From Pleodorina starrii (Eukaryota > Chlorophyta > Chlorophyceae > Chlamydomonadales > Volvocaceae): a stretch of 64,000 bases of DNA. The position numbers and the translations under genes are program-made. The stretch spans positions 2,046,001 to 2,110,000 of the forward strand of contig BRXU01000008.1 of assembly GCA_030267565.1 (NCBI GenBank), read 5' to 3'. The notes beneath the pieces are model-generated. The model was not told where the DNA came from and searched no databases. It saw nothing but the letters and a program-made list of their open reading frames with translations. Position 1 is the stretch's first letter, and each line of letters starts with the position of its first letter. Shown piece by piece: positions 33,798 to 45,793 of this stretch.

Positions 33798-36700
33798 ATG
33801 AAGCTGAAGGAGCTGCACGCGCTGATGCAGGTTAGCGGAGGCCTTTTTCACAGAGTCCATAAAATCTGCAACTCGCCTGTGCCTCCGGCACACCGTACGA
33901 CTCGGCGGCAAACTCTTCGCGCTCGTCTCGTTGCCGCCCCCCAGGCCCCAAGCCCTCGGCCCCGCGGCTTCCCGGCCCGGCCTGACCCCCTACACCCCAC
34001 TCCTGCCGCTAATCGTTGTTTTCCACTGCCGCCACACCGCCTTCAACCCGCGCCGCCGCACCCTCCTCTACTGCTGCCACCGCCTTCAACCCGCCTCCTG
34101 CGCCTCCGCCTCCGCCTCCGCCTTCGCCATCCCTTACATACGCCGCCACCGCCGCCCCCAGGACATTGCTCCCTTCCCTCGTCCCAAGGTGGAGTTGGAG
34201 CAGTACCCCACGGGACCCCACCTGGCCTCCCGCCTGCTGTTCGCCGTGGATTCGTCGTACGATGAGCTGGCGGGAAAGACCGTCGTGGATCTGGGGTGCG
34301 GAACGGTACGACGTGGCACGACGTGCACCTTGGCGTGGTTTGGAGACTCCTTATATGTACTGTCTGCTGTGTGTGTATATGTGTGGGCCAGGGGCGAAAC
34401 ACGCGTACCAGCGGCTGATCAAACCATGAGGGAGTGAGCGGGTTGAGCGCGGGTGGCAACAGGCCCCGAACGAACCGAGAACCCCGCCGCAGCGGCATCG
34501 AGCAGGCACCCAGGCACCCAGGCAGTAGGCGACACCGGACCGGAAGCGGAAGCGGAGGCGGGAGCTTGCACACCCCCGCATCGTCCGTTGCATCGGTGCT
34601 ACACGCACTTTCCTGCCCTTCACAATCATACAATCGCTACAACACTTCGGCCCCGCCCATACCTCTCCCCTTCACCTTCCCCCTCACCCTCCCCTTCCCT
34701 CTTCCCTCCCACACACACGGGTGGGTCAGGCAATGCTGTCCATCGGCGCCGCGCTGCTGGGCAGTCGCCACGTGGTCGGTCTGGACATCGATCCCGACGC
34801 ACTGCAAGTGGCAGCCGACAACGCGGAACAGTTCGAGGAGCCGCTGCCGGTGGGTCGGTGGGTCGGTGGGTCGGTGGGTCGGTGGGTCGGTGGCTGTGTG
34901 TATTGTAGTGTGGGTAGTTTGGAGGTAGTGGGGCAGTGGGGGTAGTGGAGGGTTTCTCCACCACCCCAACGGGGAGGGAGGCGCGGAGGGCTGAAGGCTG
35001 CTTGGCTCCGTTTGCCGATTGAGGAGTGAGGGGCGACCCCCACCCACACACACACACATATGCTCCCAGGGGTGGGTGGGCGGGTGGGTGAGGTAGGTGC
35101 TTGGGTGGGTGGGAGGCACGTGTGTGTGTATGCGCGTGTGTGCGTGTGTGCGTGTGTGTCGTTACAGTATCTGACCGGGCCCTGACGCTGGCCAGGGGCT
35201 GCTAACCCAGCCCCGACGGAAAGACCGCCTAAGCACTCTCCCCCTTGCGGTGGGAGAAGGGCGTGAGGGGCCGCTACCCCGTGTGTGTGTGCGGGGCGCC
35301 TGGGCCTGGGCCTGGGAGGACTGGCGGGAGTTCCTACCGACCGCCCCAACCGCCCCAACCGCCCCAACCACCCAATCCTGCAGATCGACTTTGTGCTGGC
35401 TGATGTACGGCAGCTGCCCGCCCAGCTGCGCCGACTGCGGGCCGATACGGTCATCATGAACCCGCCCTTCGGAACCAAGCAAAAGGCAGGTACCAGTAGC
35501 AGTAGCATCAATTGCAGTACCAATGTTCGTACCAGTGCCAGTACCAGTGCCAGTACCAGTACCAGTACCAGTACCAGTACCAGTACCAGTACCAGTACCA
35601 GTACCAGTACCAGTACCAGTACCAGTACCAGTACCAGTACCAGTACCAGTACCAGTACCAGTACCAGTACCAGTACCAGTACCAGTACCAGTACCAGTAC
35701 CAGTACCAGTACCAGTACCAGTACCAGTACCAGTACCAGTACCAGTACCAGTACCAGTACCAGTACCAGTACCAGTACCAGTACCAGTACCAGTACCAGT
35801 ACCAGTACCAGTACCAGTACCAGTACCAGTACCAGTACCAGTACCAGTACCAGTACCAGTACCAGTACCAGTACCAGTACCAGTACCAGTACCAGTACCA
35901 GTACCAGTACCAGTACCAGTACCAGTACCAGTACCAGTACCAGTACCAGTACCAGTACCAGTACCAGTACCAGTACCAGTACCAGTACCAGTACCAGTAC
36001 CAGTACCAGTACCAGTACCAGTACCAGTACCAGTACCAGTACCAGTACCAGTACCAGTACCAGTACCAGTACCAGTACCAGTACCAGTACCAGTACCAGT
36101 ACCAGTACCAGTACCAGTACCAGTACCAGTACCAGTACCAGTACCAGTACCAGTACCAGTACCAGTACCAGTACCAGTACCAGTACCAGTACCAGTACCA
36201 GTACCAGTACCAGTACCAGTACCAGTACCAGTACCAGTACCAGTACCAGTACCAGTACCAGTACCAGTACCAGTACCAGTACCAGTACCAGTACCAGTAC
36301 CAGTACCAGTACCAGTACCAGTACCAGTACCAGTACCAGTACCAGTACCAGTACCAGTACCAGTACCAGTACCAGTACCAGTACCAGTACCAGTACCAGT
36401 ACCAGTACCAGTACCAGTACCAGTACCAGTACCAGTACCAGTACCAGTACCAGTACCAGTACCAGTACCAGTACCAGTACCAGTACCAGTACCAGTACCA
36501 GTACCAGTACCAGTACCAGTACCAGTACCAGTACCAGTACCAGTACCAGTACCAGTACCAGTACCAGTACCAGTACCAGTACCAGTACCAGTACCAGTAC
36601 CAGTACCAGTACCAGTACCAGTACCAGTACCAGTACCAGTACCAGTACCAGTACCAGTACCAGTACCAGTACCAGTACCAGTACCAGTACCAGTACCAGT

Positions 36701-38599
36701 ACCAGTATCAGCACCAGTATCAGCATCAGTCCCAGAACCAGTATCAGTATCAGATAGCTGAGGACGCGGAACCGTGTTCCCATCTTCCCAGGGGGGGAGC
36801 CTGCCGCAGGAGGGGCGGAGGGGGGCAGTCCGTGCTTCCGTCCGGGTCCGGGTACGTCCCCGCGGACCTCCCCCCCCCCCCAAGTACCGTTCCGCGCCCC
36901 TGCTCTGCCGCCCCAGCTGCAAGGAGCTCGCTTCCAGCGGTGGAGCGTCTCAAGCTCACATGCCGCCCAGGGGGATGCACCGCCACCCCCCTAAATACCC
37001 CCCTTAGATCCCCCTAGTTACATTTCCCCTATGTCCCCGGCTTCCGATGGTCCCCTCACGGTGTTGCAGATCCTCCACCACTAACAGGAGCCGCGGCTCC
37101 GCATCACCCCGCCAACCCACCCCACCCACCCCACCCCACCATGCAGCGCGCAACCTTGCCCTTCCCTGCCTTCTGCCTCCCGCTTCTGCCTCCCCCACTC
37201 TCCATTCCCATCCTCCACTCCCATCCTCCAATCGCCCAAACCCACACCCATACCCACACCCACCACACCCACCACCCACCACCCACCACACCCACCACAC
37301 CCATCACCCACCACACCCACCACCCACCACCCACCACCCACGCCCCCCCACCCCCAGGGCGTCGACATGGCCTTCCTCCGCTCCGCCTTCGCCATCGCCA
37401 CCACCTCCATCTATTCGCTGCACAAGTCGTCCACTCGGGACTTCATCGCAAAGACCGCCAAGAGGTGCGGAGGCGAGGCGAGGGCGGGCCCCTGACCCCG
37501 GCCGATCCAAGCCTACCGGTAGTAGGAACGACCGAACGACCGCCCCATCCTATCTCCCAGGAGGAGTGACGCGCGCCGCAGCCGTCGAGGGCCGTTGCCT
37601 CCTTCCCACCGGTGCCGCGCCTTCTCCAACCCTCCCTGGACTGCGAGTTCCTCGACCCAAGTCACCACCCCTTGCAGCCCCCATTTCACTCCGACCCACT
37701 TCCCACTTCCCACTTCCCACTTCCACCCCCCCCTCCATGAATGCCTCCGGTGGGTGCCCTCCTCCTCCTCCCCCTCCCCCTCCCCCTCCTCCCCCTCCCC
37801 CTCCTCCCCCTCCCCCTCCTCCTCCTCCCCCTCCCCAGGGATCTCGGCGCTGCAAGCGCAGAGGTGGTTGCGCAACTGCGGTACGACCTGCCGGCCACAA
37901 TGAAGTTCCACCGGTACGGCATGTCGTACAGTGGTACGGCAAGTTTTTACCGTGCGCGTGTACACAGGCGTGTACATACCTACGCACCTTGCCTGCCTGC
38001 TTGGGGCGCGGACCGCAACCCTCTTGCCGCCTGTCCACTCCCGGTCTCTCATCCGGTGCAGGGCAAGGGAAAGTGAAGGGAACGCAGCGCAGCGCCAGAA
38101 ACGGGGCTGGATGCCCTCCTCCCTCCCTCCCTCCCTCCTTTCTTTCTTTCGCGGACCCGGGTGTCTCCAGCGGTTGTCTCAAGAGCTACTGAACCTACTG
38201 AACCTACTGAATTTTTATCTGAATATACTTTTCCGTCAGTAGAACCTGCCCCTGCCCTATTCCGGCAGGCAAAAGAGCGTCGACATTGAGGTGGATCTTT
38301 GGCGGTTCGAGGTGGGCGAGGCGGCGGCGTCAAGGAGGAGCGTCGACGCACTCGAGAACGACAACGACGACGATGATGATCCAACCGGGGAGTTGGCCGC
38401 GCAGCAGCCCGGGGGCTACGGAAAGACCCGTGGGTCGGTCGGCAGCGGCCGCGCGCACGGCGAGCGGCGGCGGGGCGGGGCCGGGGGGTCGAGGAGAGGG
38501 AAGGCGGGCGGGGAGGGGCGAGGGAGAGGGAGAGAGCGGGATAGCGACGGTGAGGGCGAGACGGAGGAGGAAGAGGGGGAGGAGGAGGAGGGGACTTAG
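33798..38599 (+). CDS. METTL5: METTL5-type 18S rRNA N6-adenine methyltransferase, 7 exons, 303 aa
   Basis: METTL5 with TRMT112 makes the m6A of the 18S rRNA decoding region using S-adenosylmethionine. Exons: 33798-33830, 34162-34305, 34730-34849, 35384-35485, 37358-37464, 37839-37913 and 38269-38599. The protein opens [11 protein letters not shown], the family start. Visible motifs: [22 protein letters not shown] motif I DLGCGT (54-59) continuing [20 protein letters not shown], catalytic NPPFGTK (125-131), then [29 protein letters not shown] and [14 protein letters not shown]. Human METTL5 ends at about this point (209 aa). Here an acidic/Arg/Gly tail of about 90 residues follows, ending in a run of Glu. 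Intron 4 keeps the frame only if its donor is AAG/GCAGGT, a GC-AG intron, and it carries the giant hexamer array. All other introns are GT-AG. Confidence 0.93.
34850..34893 (+). repeat. GGTGGGTC octamer array directly after a splice donor
   Basis: About five tandem GGGTCGGT units start at the donor of METTL5 intron 3 (exon ends at 34849), so several potential GTGGGT donors follow one another. Confidence 0.85.
35489..36755 (+). repeat. Giant (CAGTAC)n hexanucleotide array in METTL5 intron 4
   Basis: The array is uninterrupted from 35551 to 36706 (1,156 nt, about 193 copies of CAGTAC), with degenerate edges (GCCAGT at the left, TATCAG at the right). It fills most of the 1,872-nt intron 35486-37357. 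All six frames are free of stops, which creates long artificial open frames. Each unit contains both an AG and a GT dinucleotide. The edge variants suggest growth from an imperfect seed. Confidence 0.97.
37246..37345 (+). repeat. CCACCCA-type low-complexity tract before METTL5 exon 5
   Basis: Irregular CACC/CCCA repeats form the pyrimidine-rich end of METTL5 intron 4, just before the acceptor at 37357. Confidence 0.8.
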
Positions 38600-39322
38600 G
38601 GTGGCGGTGGGGAGCGGCGCGAGGCCGGCTTTGGGAGGGAAGGGAAGGGAAGGGCTATGGCCCTATGAGGTCGGCGGCGCGAAGCTGTTATCTCACAAAG
38701 GGGCCCAGGTCCCCGCGCCAGGGCAGGTAAAGCGTCAAGGGGTGCGAGACTTGGGGGACGAGCAGGTGCGTTGGTGCCGAGCGCCGCGAGTGCGGGCGGC
38801 GGGGGCGGGAGGGGGCCACGTGTGTGTGCATGTGAGAAGGACGGGTTTAGGAGCGCTCTTGGCGACGTGAGGGCGCGCTTCCGCCACCCGCGTTCAGAGC
38901 CGACGGAGCCGACCTCGTCGGTCTTGCATTAAAAAACAATCGCGCGCTGTATCGTTTTTGCAAACGAAGCCGCACCATATAATACGGTTATGCACGAGAA
39001 GCCGGAGTGCGATGGCAGCATTACTATGCCATATGCCATTGGGCGAGGCGACCAGCTCCGCCACGAGGCAATTCAACCACGCAAAATCATACCAAAGATA
39101 TTCTGTTTTCAGTTGGGAGTCGTAGAGTCTGTGGTAGAGTGTGCTCCGGGCTTGCAGTTTTTGCCTCGTTGGTTTCGGGGCCAACCGTCCACAGCCTCTC
39201 CTTCCTTCGCGCGCGCCCGAACTTTTAATAAGACCTACCAATGCCCCAGGTTTTTTATATTTGCACGTTTTTGTTTGTGCATAAGCTTTAAAACGAAGTA
39301 GGCTGATATTGCGACTTGAAGA
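38600..39322. other. Intergenic region between METTL5 and the ELIP-like gene
   Basis: Contains the METTL5 3' UTR and the ELIP-like promoter. No gene is seen. The right half (about 38930-39310) is clearly AT-richer than its surroundings. Confidence 0.5.
39251..39262 (+). promoter_or_regulatory. Candidate TATA-like element of the ELIP-like gene
   Basis: TTTTTTATATTT, about 60-70 nt upstream of the ATG at 39323. It is the best TATA-like match in this AT-richer flank. The transcription start site is unknown. Confidence 0.3.
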
Positions 39323-41708
39323 ATGCTCCAGTTCTCCAACCTGACTCGCACGGCCCTGCCGCGCCGCGCCCGAGCGCAAGGTTACCGCAAGAGCTGGCGC
39401 TCAGTATGCCGATCGGCTGAGCAGGAGGGTGCATCCAGCGTCACGACCATCGAGCGGCCTCCCGTCGATGAGGACGTCAAGGTATGCGGACATGGACGCT
39501 CGCTGCTCACTGCCGCGCGATTCTTCGGTCATCCTTTTGGCGACATTACGTATTTGCAAAATGCATCAACTTCCGTAGGTGAAGGCCACGATTTCGGCAC
39601 TGGATGCCCTGCTGGGTGACGCGGTGAGCCGAGCTTCCTCTGCCGTCAGCCTTCGCGCATTGCGGGCGGGCTCTCACATTGATTCTATACGTTTCGGGAG
39701 TCCGCGTCGGATTTTGGAAGGCGGTTTTTGAGAACCCAGCGTCGCTGCCGCCCAGTCGCCTTCCTGCCTCGCACCCCTACCCACCCTAGACCCGAATGTC
39801 TTCCCCTGCGGCTCAGATTCACCCTCAAGGATTACCTTCAACCCGACCCCCGACACGTCTTGACCACACAACGGGCTCCGTCCCATCCGTCGCGCGAAAC
39901 CTCGCAGGCTTCAACCCCCGCCAGCTCCCGCGCCGCTTCCTCCGCCACCGCCTCTACCAGCGGCAGCACCGCGGCCCCTCCGCGGCCCGCATCCCCTCCC
40001 TCGGCACCTGGGGGCATCCAGTTGCCGAAGCTGCCACTGGGCGACAACAACAGCGGCACCGCCCCACGCCGCAAGGCCGCCGGTCTCACATTCGACCAGG
40101 TTATGGGCTTCTCGGGGTTAGCGCCCGAGGTCATCAACGGCCGCGCCGCCAGTGAGTGGTGGGCCCGATGTACGGCACCGGGCCGGATGTACGGCATACG
40201 CCGTGTTTGCGCCTGGGCGCTGACGAGCGTCGGGGAGCCGATGAGTCAAGAGGGCTCCCGGGGGTGTCACGCTTTGACGTGATGTGATGTGGTGTGATAT
40301 AATGAGGTGCTGCATCTGAGCTGGCGGTACTGCCCCCTCCGGTGGGCTCCGCACACACACAAGGCCTGGACTGGTGCCAAAAGTTTCGCGACCCGACACT
40401 TTGCGCCTCGACGCTGGCTCGAACGGGGCATTGAATTTGCTTCGAGGTTTTCGTTCACACAAGCACAACCGCCAACCTCCCAACTGCCCTTTCCCGGCTT
40501 GCTGTCCCGCGCAGTGATTGGGTTTTTCCTGGCCATCAGCAGTGAGCTCAAGACGGGAGAGAGCGTCTTTGCGCAGATGGTCTCGGGGGGTGCGGCGCAG
40601 GTGCGTTCCCGTGCGTGCACGTGCGTGCATGTGTGTGTATGCGTGTGGTGACATTAGAAAACCTGCGCGTCTGTACATGGACGCCTGTGTGTCAACGACA
40701 GCATGACAAAACCTGCTCATGCAGTGTACTGTGTACTTTTGTAGTGCTGGTGGGGTGATGGTGTACTTTTGTAGTGCTGGTGGGGTGAAGGCCTGCGCGG
40801 GCAACCGGCAGCCGCCGCTGTGTCTGGTCGGGTCCGGGAATGTTTGTCAACGACTGGTGACTGCGAGGTACTCTTGCATGAGCCTGTCGCCTTTCGCCCA
40901 GCTGGAGCCCACTCAGCCGTGTAAGTAAGCATCAAGCGCCCGATGACGCTCCCCGTGTATGCGATCTGTATCCCGTCCTGGCGCAGGCGCTCATCGTGAT
41001 ACTGGCTGTCACCGTCGCCTCCTTTGCGCCGGCCATCCGGGTAAGTCCCTTCGGTATACGGATGGGCGGTCCTGGAGCCGCCACCTGCCGCTGGCCCCGG
41101 AGCCACGCCATATTGGCAGTTGAGGCGGTCGGGGGGCGCGTGGCCACTGGGGGCTTGTGGCAGCTCCAGCCGACCGGGCCGCGGCGCTGCTCCCTGGCCC
41201 ACTGCCCTGGCGTGTGCGTGCGGGGCCCCACGAGCAGCACCACGAACAGCACCAAGCCTGTTCGGGGCGCCTCCGGGTTTGTGCACTGTGCACAGCACCC
41301 CGCCTTGGTGCCCAACCGACGACTTGCCGCACGCGCACGCACCGCCGGCCCCAACGCCACCTTCTGGGAGACCACCGCCGGGGCATCACCTCTGCGACGT
41401 CCGTTCCGGGGCCGTTGTCTCGTTGCCACGTCACTTCAATGTCACCTCGTTGCTCTCTCTCTCTCTCTCCCTCCCCCTAACTCTCTCTCTTGACTTTCGG
41501 TTGGCGTAGTTACCATGTTTCTTTTTTGTTTTCTCCGCCTCAGGGTACCCCGCTGGACGAGGTGTTCAACAAGGCCCCCAAGAAGGTGACCGAGTGGGGG
41601 CCCTTCACCGCCGCGGCGGAGGGTCTCAACGGCCGCCTGGCCATGATCGGCCTCGCACTGCTGATCTTCTTCGAGGGGGCGGGCTCCACCGCCTTCTTCC
41701 TCAACTGA
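39323..41708 (+). CDS. ELIP: ELIP-like early light-inducible chlorophyll-binding protein, 6 exons, 250 aa
   Basis: ELIPs are thylakoid members of the light-harvesting superfamily that bind pigment and protect against excess light. Exons: 39323-39481, 39579-39623, 39908-40151, 40515-40600, 40987-41040 and 41544-41708, with consistent phases. The N-terminus is a chloroplast transit peptide (TALPRRARAQGYRKSWRSVC). After a Ser/Thr/Pro linker comes helix 1 with the generic Lhc motif EVINGRAAMIGFF (142 onward); an intron splits it one nucleotide into the Met150 codon. Helix 2 is ALIVILAVTVASFAPAI (179-195). Helix 3 is EGLNGRLAMIGLALLIFF (222 onward). The Glu and Asn-Arg pigment-binding residues are present in both outer helices, and three helices with this spacing fit ELIP rather than one-helix proteins or Lhcb. 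Light or stress induction is expected from the family but not shown by the sequence. Confidence 0.9.
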
Positions 41709-44700
41709 GCTGTCGGCTCCTGAGGTACCGGTGACGGTCGCTGACGAGAGGCGGCGAGCCGTGGATTGGGGGAACTGTGTCCGACAGGTCGGAGGACGCG
41801 TGTTGTGAGAGCGGTCGGTACCGGTATTCTTTCCTTTGCCGGACGTCGCTGTCGGGACATCGCTGGTGGCTATTAACTGGCGTGTTTTGAGCCGGGGCGA
41901 GGGCGGTGGCCAGAAGCCTGTGTTCAAGGTGTGGCGGCGTTTGTGAGCTGGCGATGAAGCTGAGAGTGCGCGAGGAGCGGAGGTGGTGAGAGGACGTCAG
42001 TTTTTGGGTTTGGCGGGGGTGGGACGGGACGAGAGTGAGTGCGAGGCTGACACTACATGAGCAGCGAGAGAAGTGTGTTTGTTTAGGAGGGAGTGGAGCG
42101 GAGCGGAGAGGTGTGTACCGTATGTCAACCCTATTCTTTTCCCGAGCAGCCATTGAACACTGGACCGTAATTTAACGCCACGCAAAAACTCGAGTGTGAG
42201 GCGGTGCGATCCAAACGCATCCAAACGCCAAACCGACTGGCCGTCCGGTCGGTGACAAATCTGCAGAGATGTGACACCCATGCGTGCGCATCCTGATACG
42301 GCAGTCGGTAGCAGTTGCGGAGGTGGCTGCAGGCCCGGGCTGACAACGCATGGGCACGGTACATGCGACTGTGAAACATTGTGTTGTTGATGCCTGAAGG
42401 ACGATTCTATCGCGCCTGAGACAAGCCCACATACCGTGCCTGCTTAAGGGTCATCCTGACCCCTCCTGACCCGCCCCGCCAGTGATCGAGAGCCGACACC
42501 TTTACTGTTGTGGAAATCAAATAACGGTATCTCCTTCCGTCCTATTCACCCAGCTCGTGTATCCCCATAACGAAGGGACACAGCCACATGGGGGAGCGGT
42601 GAGCGGCATGCGCACGTGACTGACTAAGGTACCTGCTGCCCCCTGCTGCACAAATCGTAGAAATTACAACAAAACGCGATTGCCTCAACAGCTTACAGGG
42701 TAGGATTTGTCATCCACGTCGCATACACAGAAGCCTCTCAGCCTAGCAATGTGTCAATAAAGCGTACAATGGAGTGAGGGAGGGAGGCGGGAGGCAACGA
42801 CACAACCGACGCAACTTCTTTCCCCTCAAAGCGCGAGATCGGGTGCGCAACACGCCATCCCGCCAGTCGCCCATTCACGTCACAGTTGGGGACCAATCGT
42901 ACAATTTCGAAATCCAGCAGAACCGTACACAATCCACTTGGGACCGGATGGGATGGGATGGGGTGGTGGCAGATCACACGATAACACGATTTGCTCGTCC
43001 TCCAGCATGACACACCATACATCCGTACATCCAGAGCGCAGACTTCTCCCATGCATCGCATCTCAACATCAACGTCAACATCATCAACAACATCATCATC
43101 AGCCTTGCGATCATACGACGATACCTCTTTGAACCATTTGCTTGAGCCGCAGCAACAATCTTGCGGCCAACCGACAGGTTAGGTATGCATGCCCGATGAC
43201 ACAAACAGAAAAGCGAGAGCGCTGCGATGATGACCAACCGACCAACCGACCGCTTTGACAACAAGACACATCCCCCTCCCCCACAAACGAAAGGCCAGTT
43301 GGACAGCCCTCTGCTCCATCTGCCCCCGAGTCTGTCTGTCGCCCAACTGTAACAACCACAGCAGCACGCACGCATACACACAGCAAACGGTTACGGCAAC
43401 AACCCTAAAACCCTCAGAAAGCCCAGGCAGGCGCCTGGCGGGCCGAGGAAAACCCCACTCCCCCACTTTCACCCGGGAGTGTTTGTGTGTGCGCGCACGC
43501 GCGGCCCACGTCACAACAACGCTCGACGCTCCGGGGCGCTCCCCCCGGCAGAGCCCGAGTAGAGCGCACCAGGCCGCTCAACAAACACCCCTCGGAAGAA
43601 TCCCAACCGGTCCAACAGCCCTTTATTTGGCTCTGGCTTCTGTCCTGTTGGGCCAATGACGCCAAATTTGCTTGTTGTATTTCTTCTTCGTCTTCTTCTT
43701 CGCATGCGCAAACCCCCAAACCACCCACCAATACGATATACGAGCCAGGGCCAGGGCCAGGGCGGAGGGGCACTGCCCCGCGCCACGGACACACACACCG
43801 GCACCATGAGCAGACATGAGCAGACAGACGGGCCCCGCGCGGGTGTCCCCACCGCCCGCCCGCCGCAAGCCCGCCCGCCGCAAGCCCGCCCGCCGGTCAC
43901 CCACAAGCGGACCCAGTAGACAGACAACAGCGGTGTTTGCCGCCCCTCCGCCCCTTTTGCGTTCCCGATAAACCGAATCCGGGCGGGAACGGTGGGATGC
44001 AGCAGCGGCGGCGATGCTCCCCCGGGGGCGAGACCGCACCGGGCGTAGGGGTTGACCGCACCCACCAAAAAGAATGCTACTAGCCTACCACCACCCCACG
44101 AAGCGTGGGGAAGACAATCATATCACATCACACACACACGCTGCCGCCGCCGCCGCCGCCGGTGAAATAAATGTAATGCTTTCGGTTTCTTCTTCGTCCC
44201 ACTCCCACCACCCTTTCCCCCCCCCCCACAAGACTGCAAACCCCCGAGCAGCGCCGCGCCGCAGAAGGCAGGAAAACAAACAAGGCCGCGATGCAGCAAC
44301 GGAGCACCCCACCCCACGGGGACGCCCCAAGACGGGGACTTGCGCTCTGTCGCCCAGCCCCGCTCTGCAAAACAACATCAACCTGCTGATGCCTCAATCA
44401 CCTGATGCTGCTGCTGGTGCTGCACCGCCCAGCCGCCCAGCCCCGAGAGAGGAAGCACACCGCACCGCCATACGCAGCAGCCCGCTCCAAACATCCCCAA
44501 GAAGCGCCAATCGCGACGAACGGACGGCTGCATATTACGCAAAGCCAGCCCAGCTTCAGCCCAGCCTCAATCCCCAACCACCAACCAACACAGGAACCAC
44601 TCAACACAGCCCAGAGACCAAAGTTCAACAAACCAACCAACATGCAACGAACGCCAACGAGCAACCCTCCCAACCCCCCTCCTCCTCCTACGAAAAATAC

Positions 44701-45793
44701 ATATCGCAGTGTGTATATGCTGAACACAATGCGGCGTGGCCGCTGCCGTCAAGACGCGACCCATTCCTCCTCCCTACGCCCTCGCCCTGCCGGCGGTGAG
44801 GGTGAGAAATGCAACCTTGACACCCTCTGTGGGGTCATCCCTCATCCAGCTTTGGGTTTCTCAGTGGAACGGGGGCACGCTGACCCCGGTAAAAGCTGTT
44901 CTGAGGAAGGTAGACAGACAGGCACGCAAGGACCTGTCTCCACGGACACCGCCCTCACCATTCGCCCGCACCCACTATCTTCCACCCTCATGAGCTCATC
45001 CATTGCCCACCGACGCAACCGACGCAACCGTCGCAACCGCATCCAGTGCCCACCGACGCCAGCTGCAACGCAGCCCTACACCCACCCTCCACCCCTCTCA
45101 TCCGCTTTCTTTCGCTCATTACCCCCCTACACACACAGACACACACCGACCAGCCGGCCAACAAGGCAGAGCCCGGACCCCCCCTTCCCCCCCCCCGGGG
45201 GCGGAAGTACCCCTCCCTCCCAAAACCCTCCCCTCCCTGGATGCCATCCAGGCAGAAGCCAGGAGCCAGGTGGCTTGAGATCAGATCAGATGAGATCAAC
45301 TCCGCATGTAAACACAGCACGCGGCAGCGAGAGCGCAATCCATTCGAGTGCCCTCTCTCTCACTTCGTTTCATTCTGTTCCAAACCCAATTTCCTCTCCT
45401 CGCATTCGTACGCCGAACCCAACCGCGGAGGCGGCCCAGCGCTGGGGGCCGGGGGGCCCGCCACCGCTCACCGGGACACAGCGGTGGGGGGCTCGCCGCG
45501 GGCCCTCCGACGGGCCAGCCAGCCCTGGCCAGCAGCCGCGGCTCCAGAACGGGCGGGCGGGTGGGCGCAGGAACCAAAGCGACACAGCTGGCCCCTCCCT
45601 CCCTCCCTCCCTCCCTCCCTCCCTCCTCGGCCCCTCGCTCCGCTTGCGCTCCTCCCCACCCTCGTGGGGCCGCACCCTCGTGGGGCCCAGCGCGGGCGGG
45701 TGCTGTCGGCGCGCTGCAATCCTCCTCCGCGACAAATTGCACTGCGCCGCGCTCCTCTCAGGCACCCCTCAGGCACCCCCTCAGCTCCAGCCC
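41709..45793. other. Convergent 3' flanks of the ELIP-like and ABHD11-like genes
   Basis: Two genes point at each other across 4.1 kb. TGTAA occurs on the plus strand at 43348-43352 and 44172-44176, both far from the ELIP-like stop at 41708. A CCCTAAAACCCT telomere-like stretch lies at 43403-43414 and a CCCT array at about 45595-45627. Large open frames on the plus strand here have no conserved content and run antisense into the hydrolase gene. Confidence 0.45.

Noticed and set aside
34726..37017. Several 400-685-residue open frames of both strands made of two-residue repeats (VL, GT, QY, ST, VP)
   Set aside because: They are produced by the stop-free CAGTAC array inside METTL5 intron 4; no conserved sequence lies in those frames.
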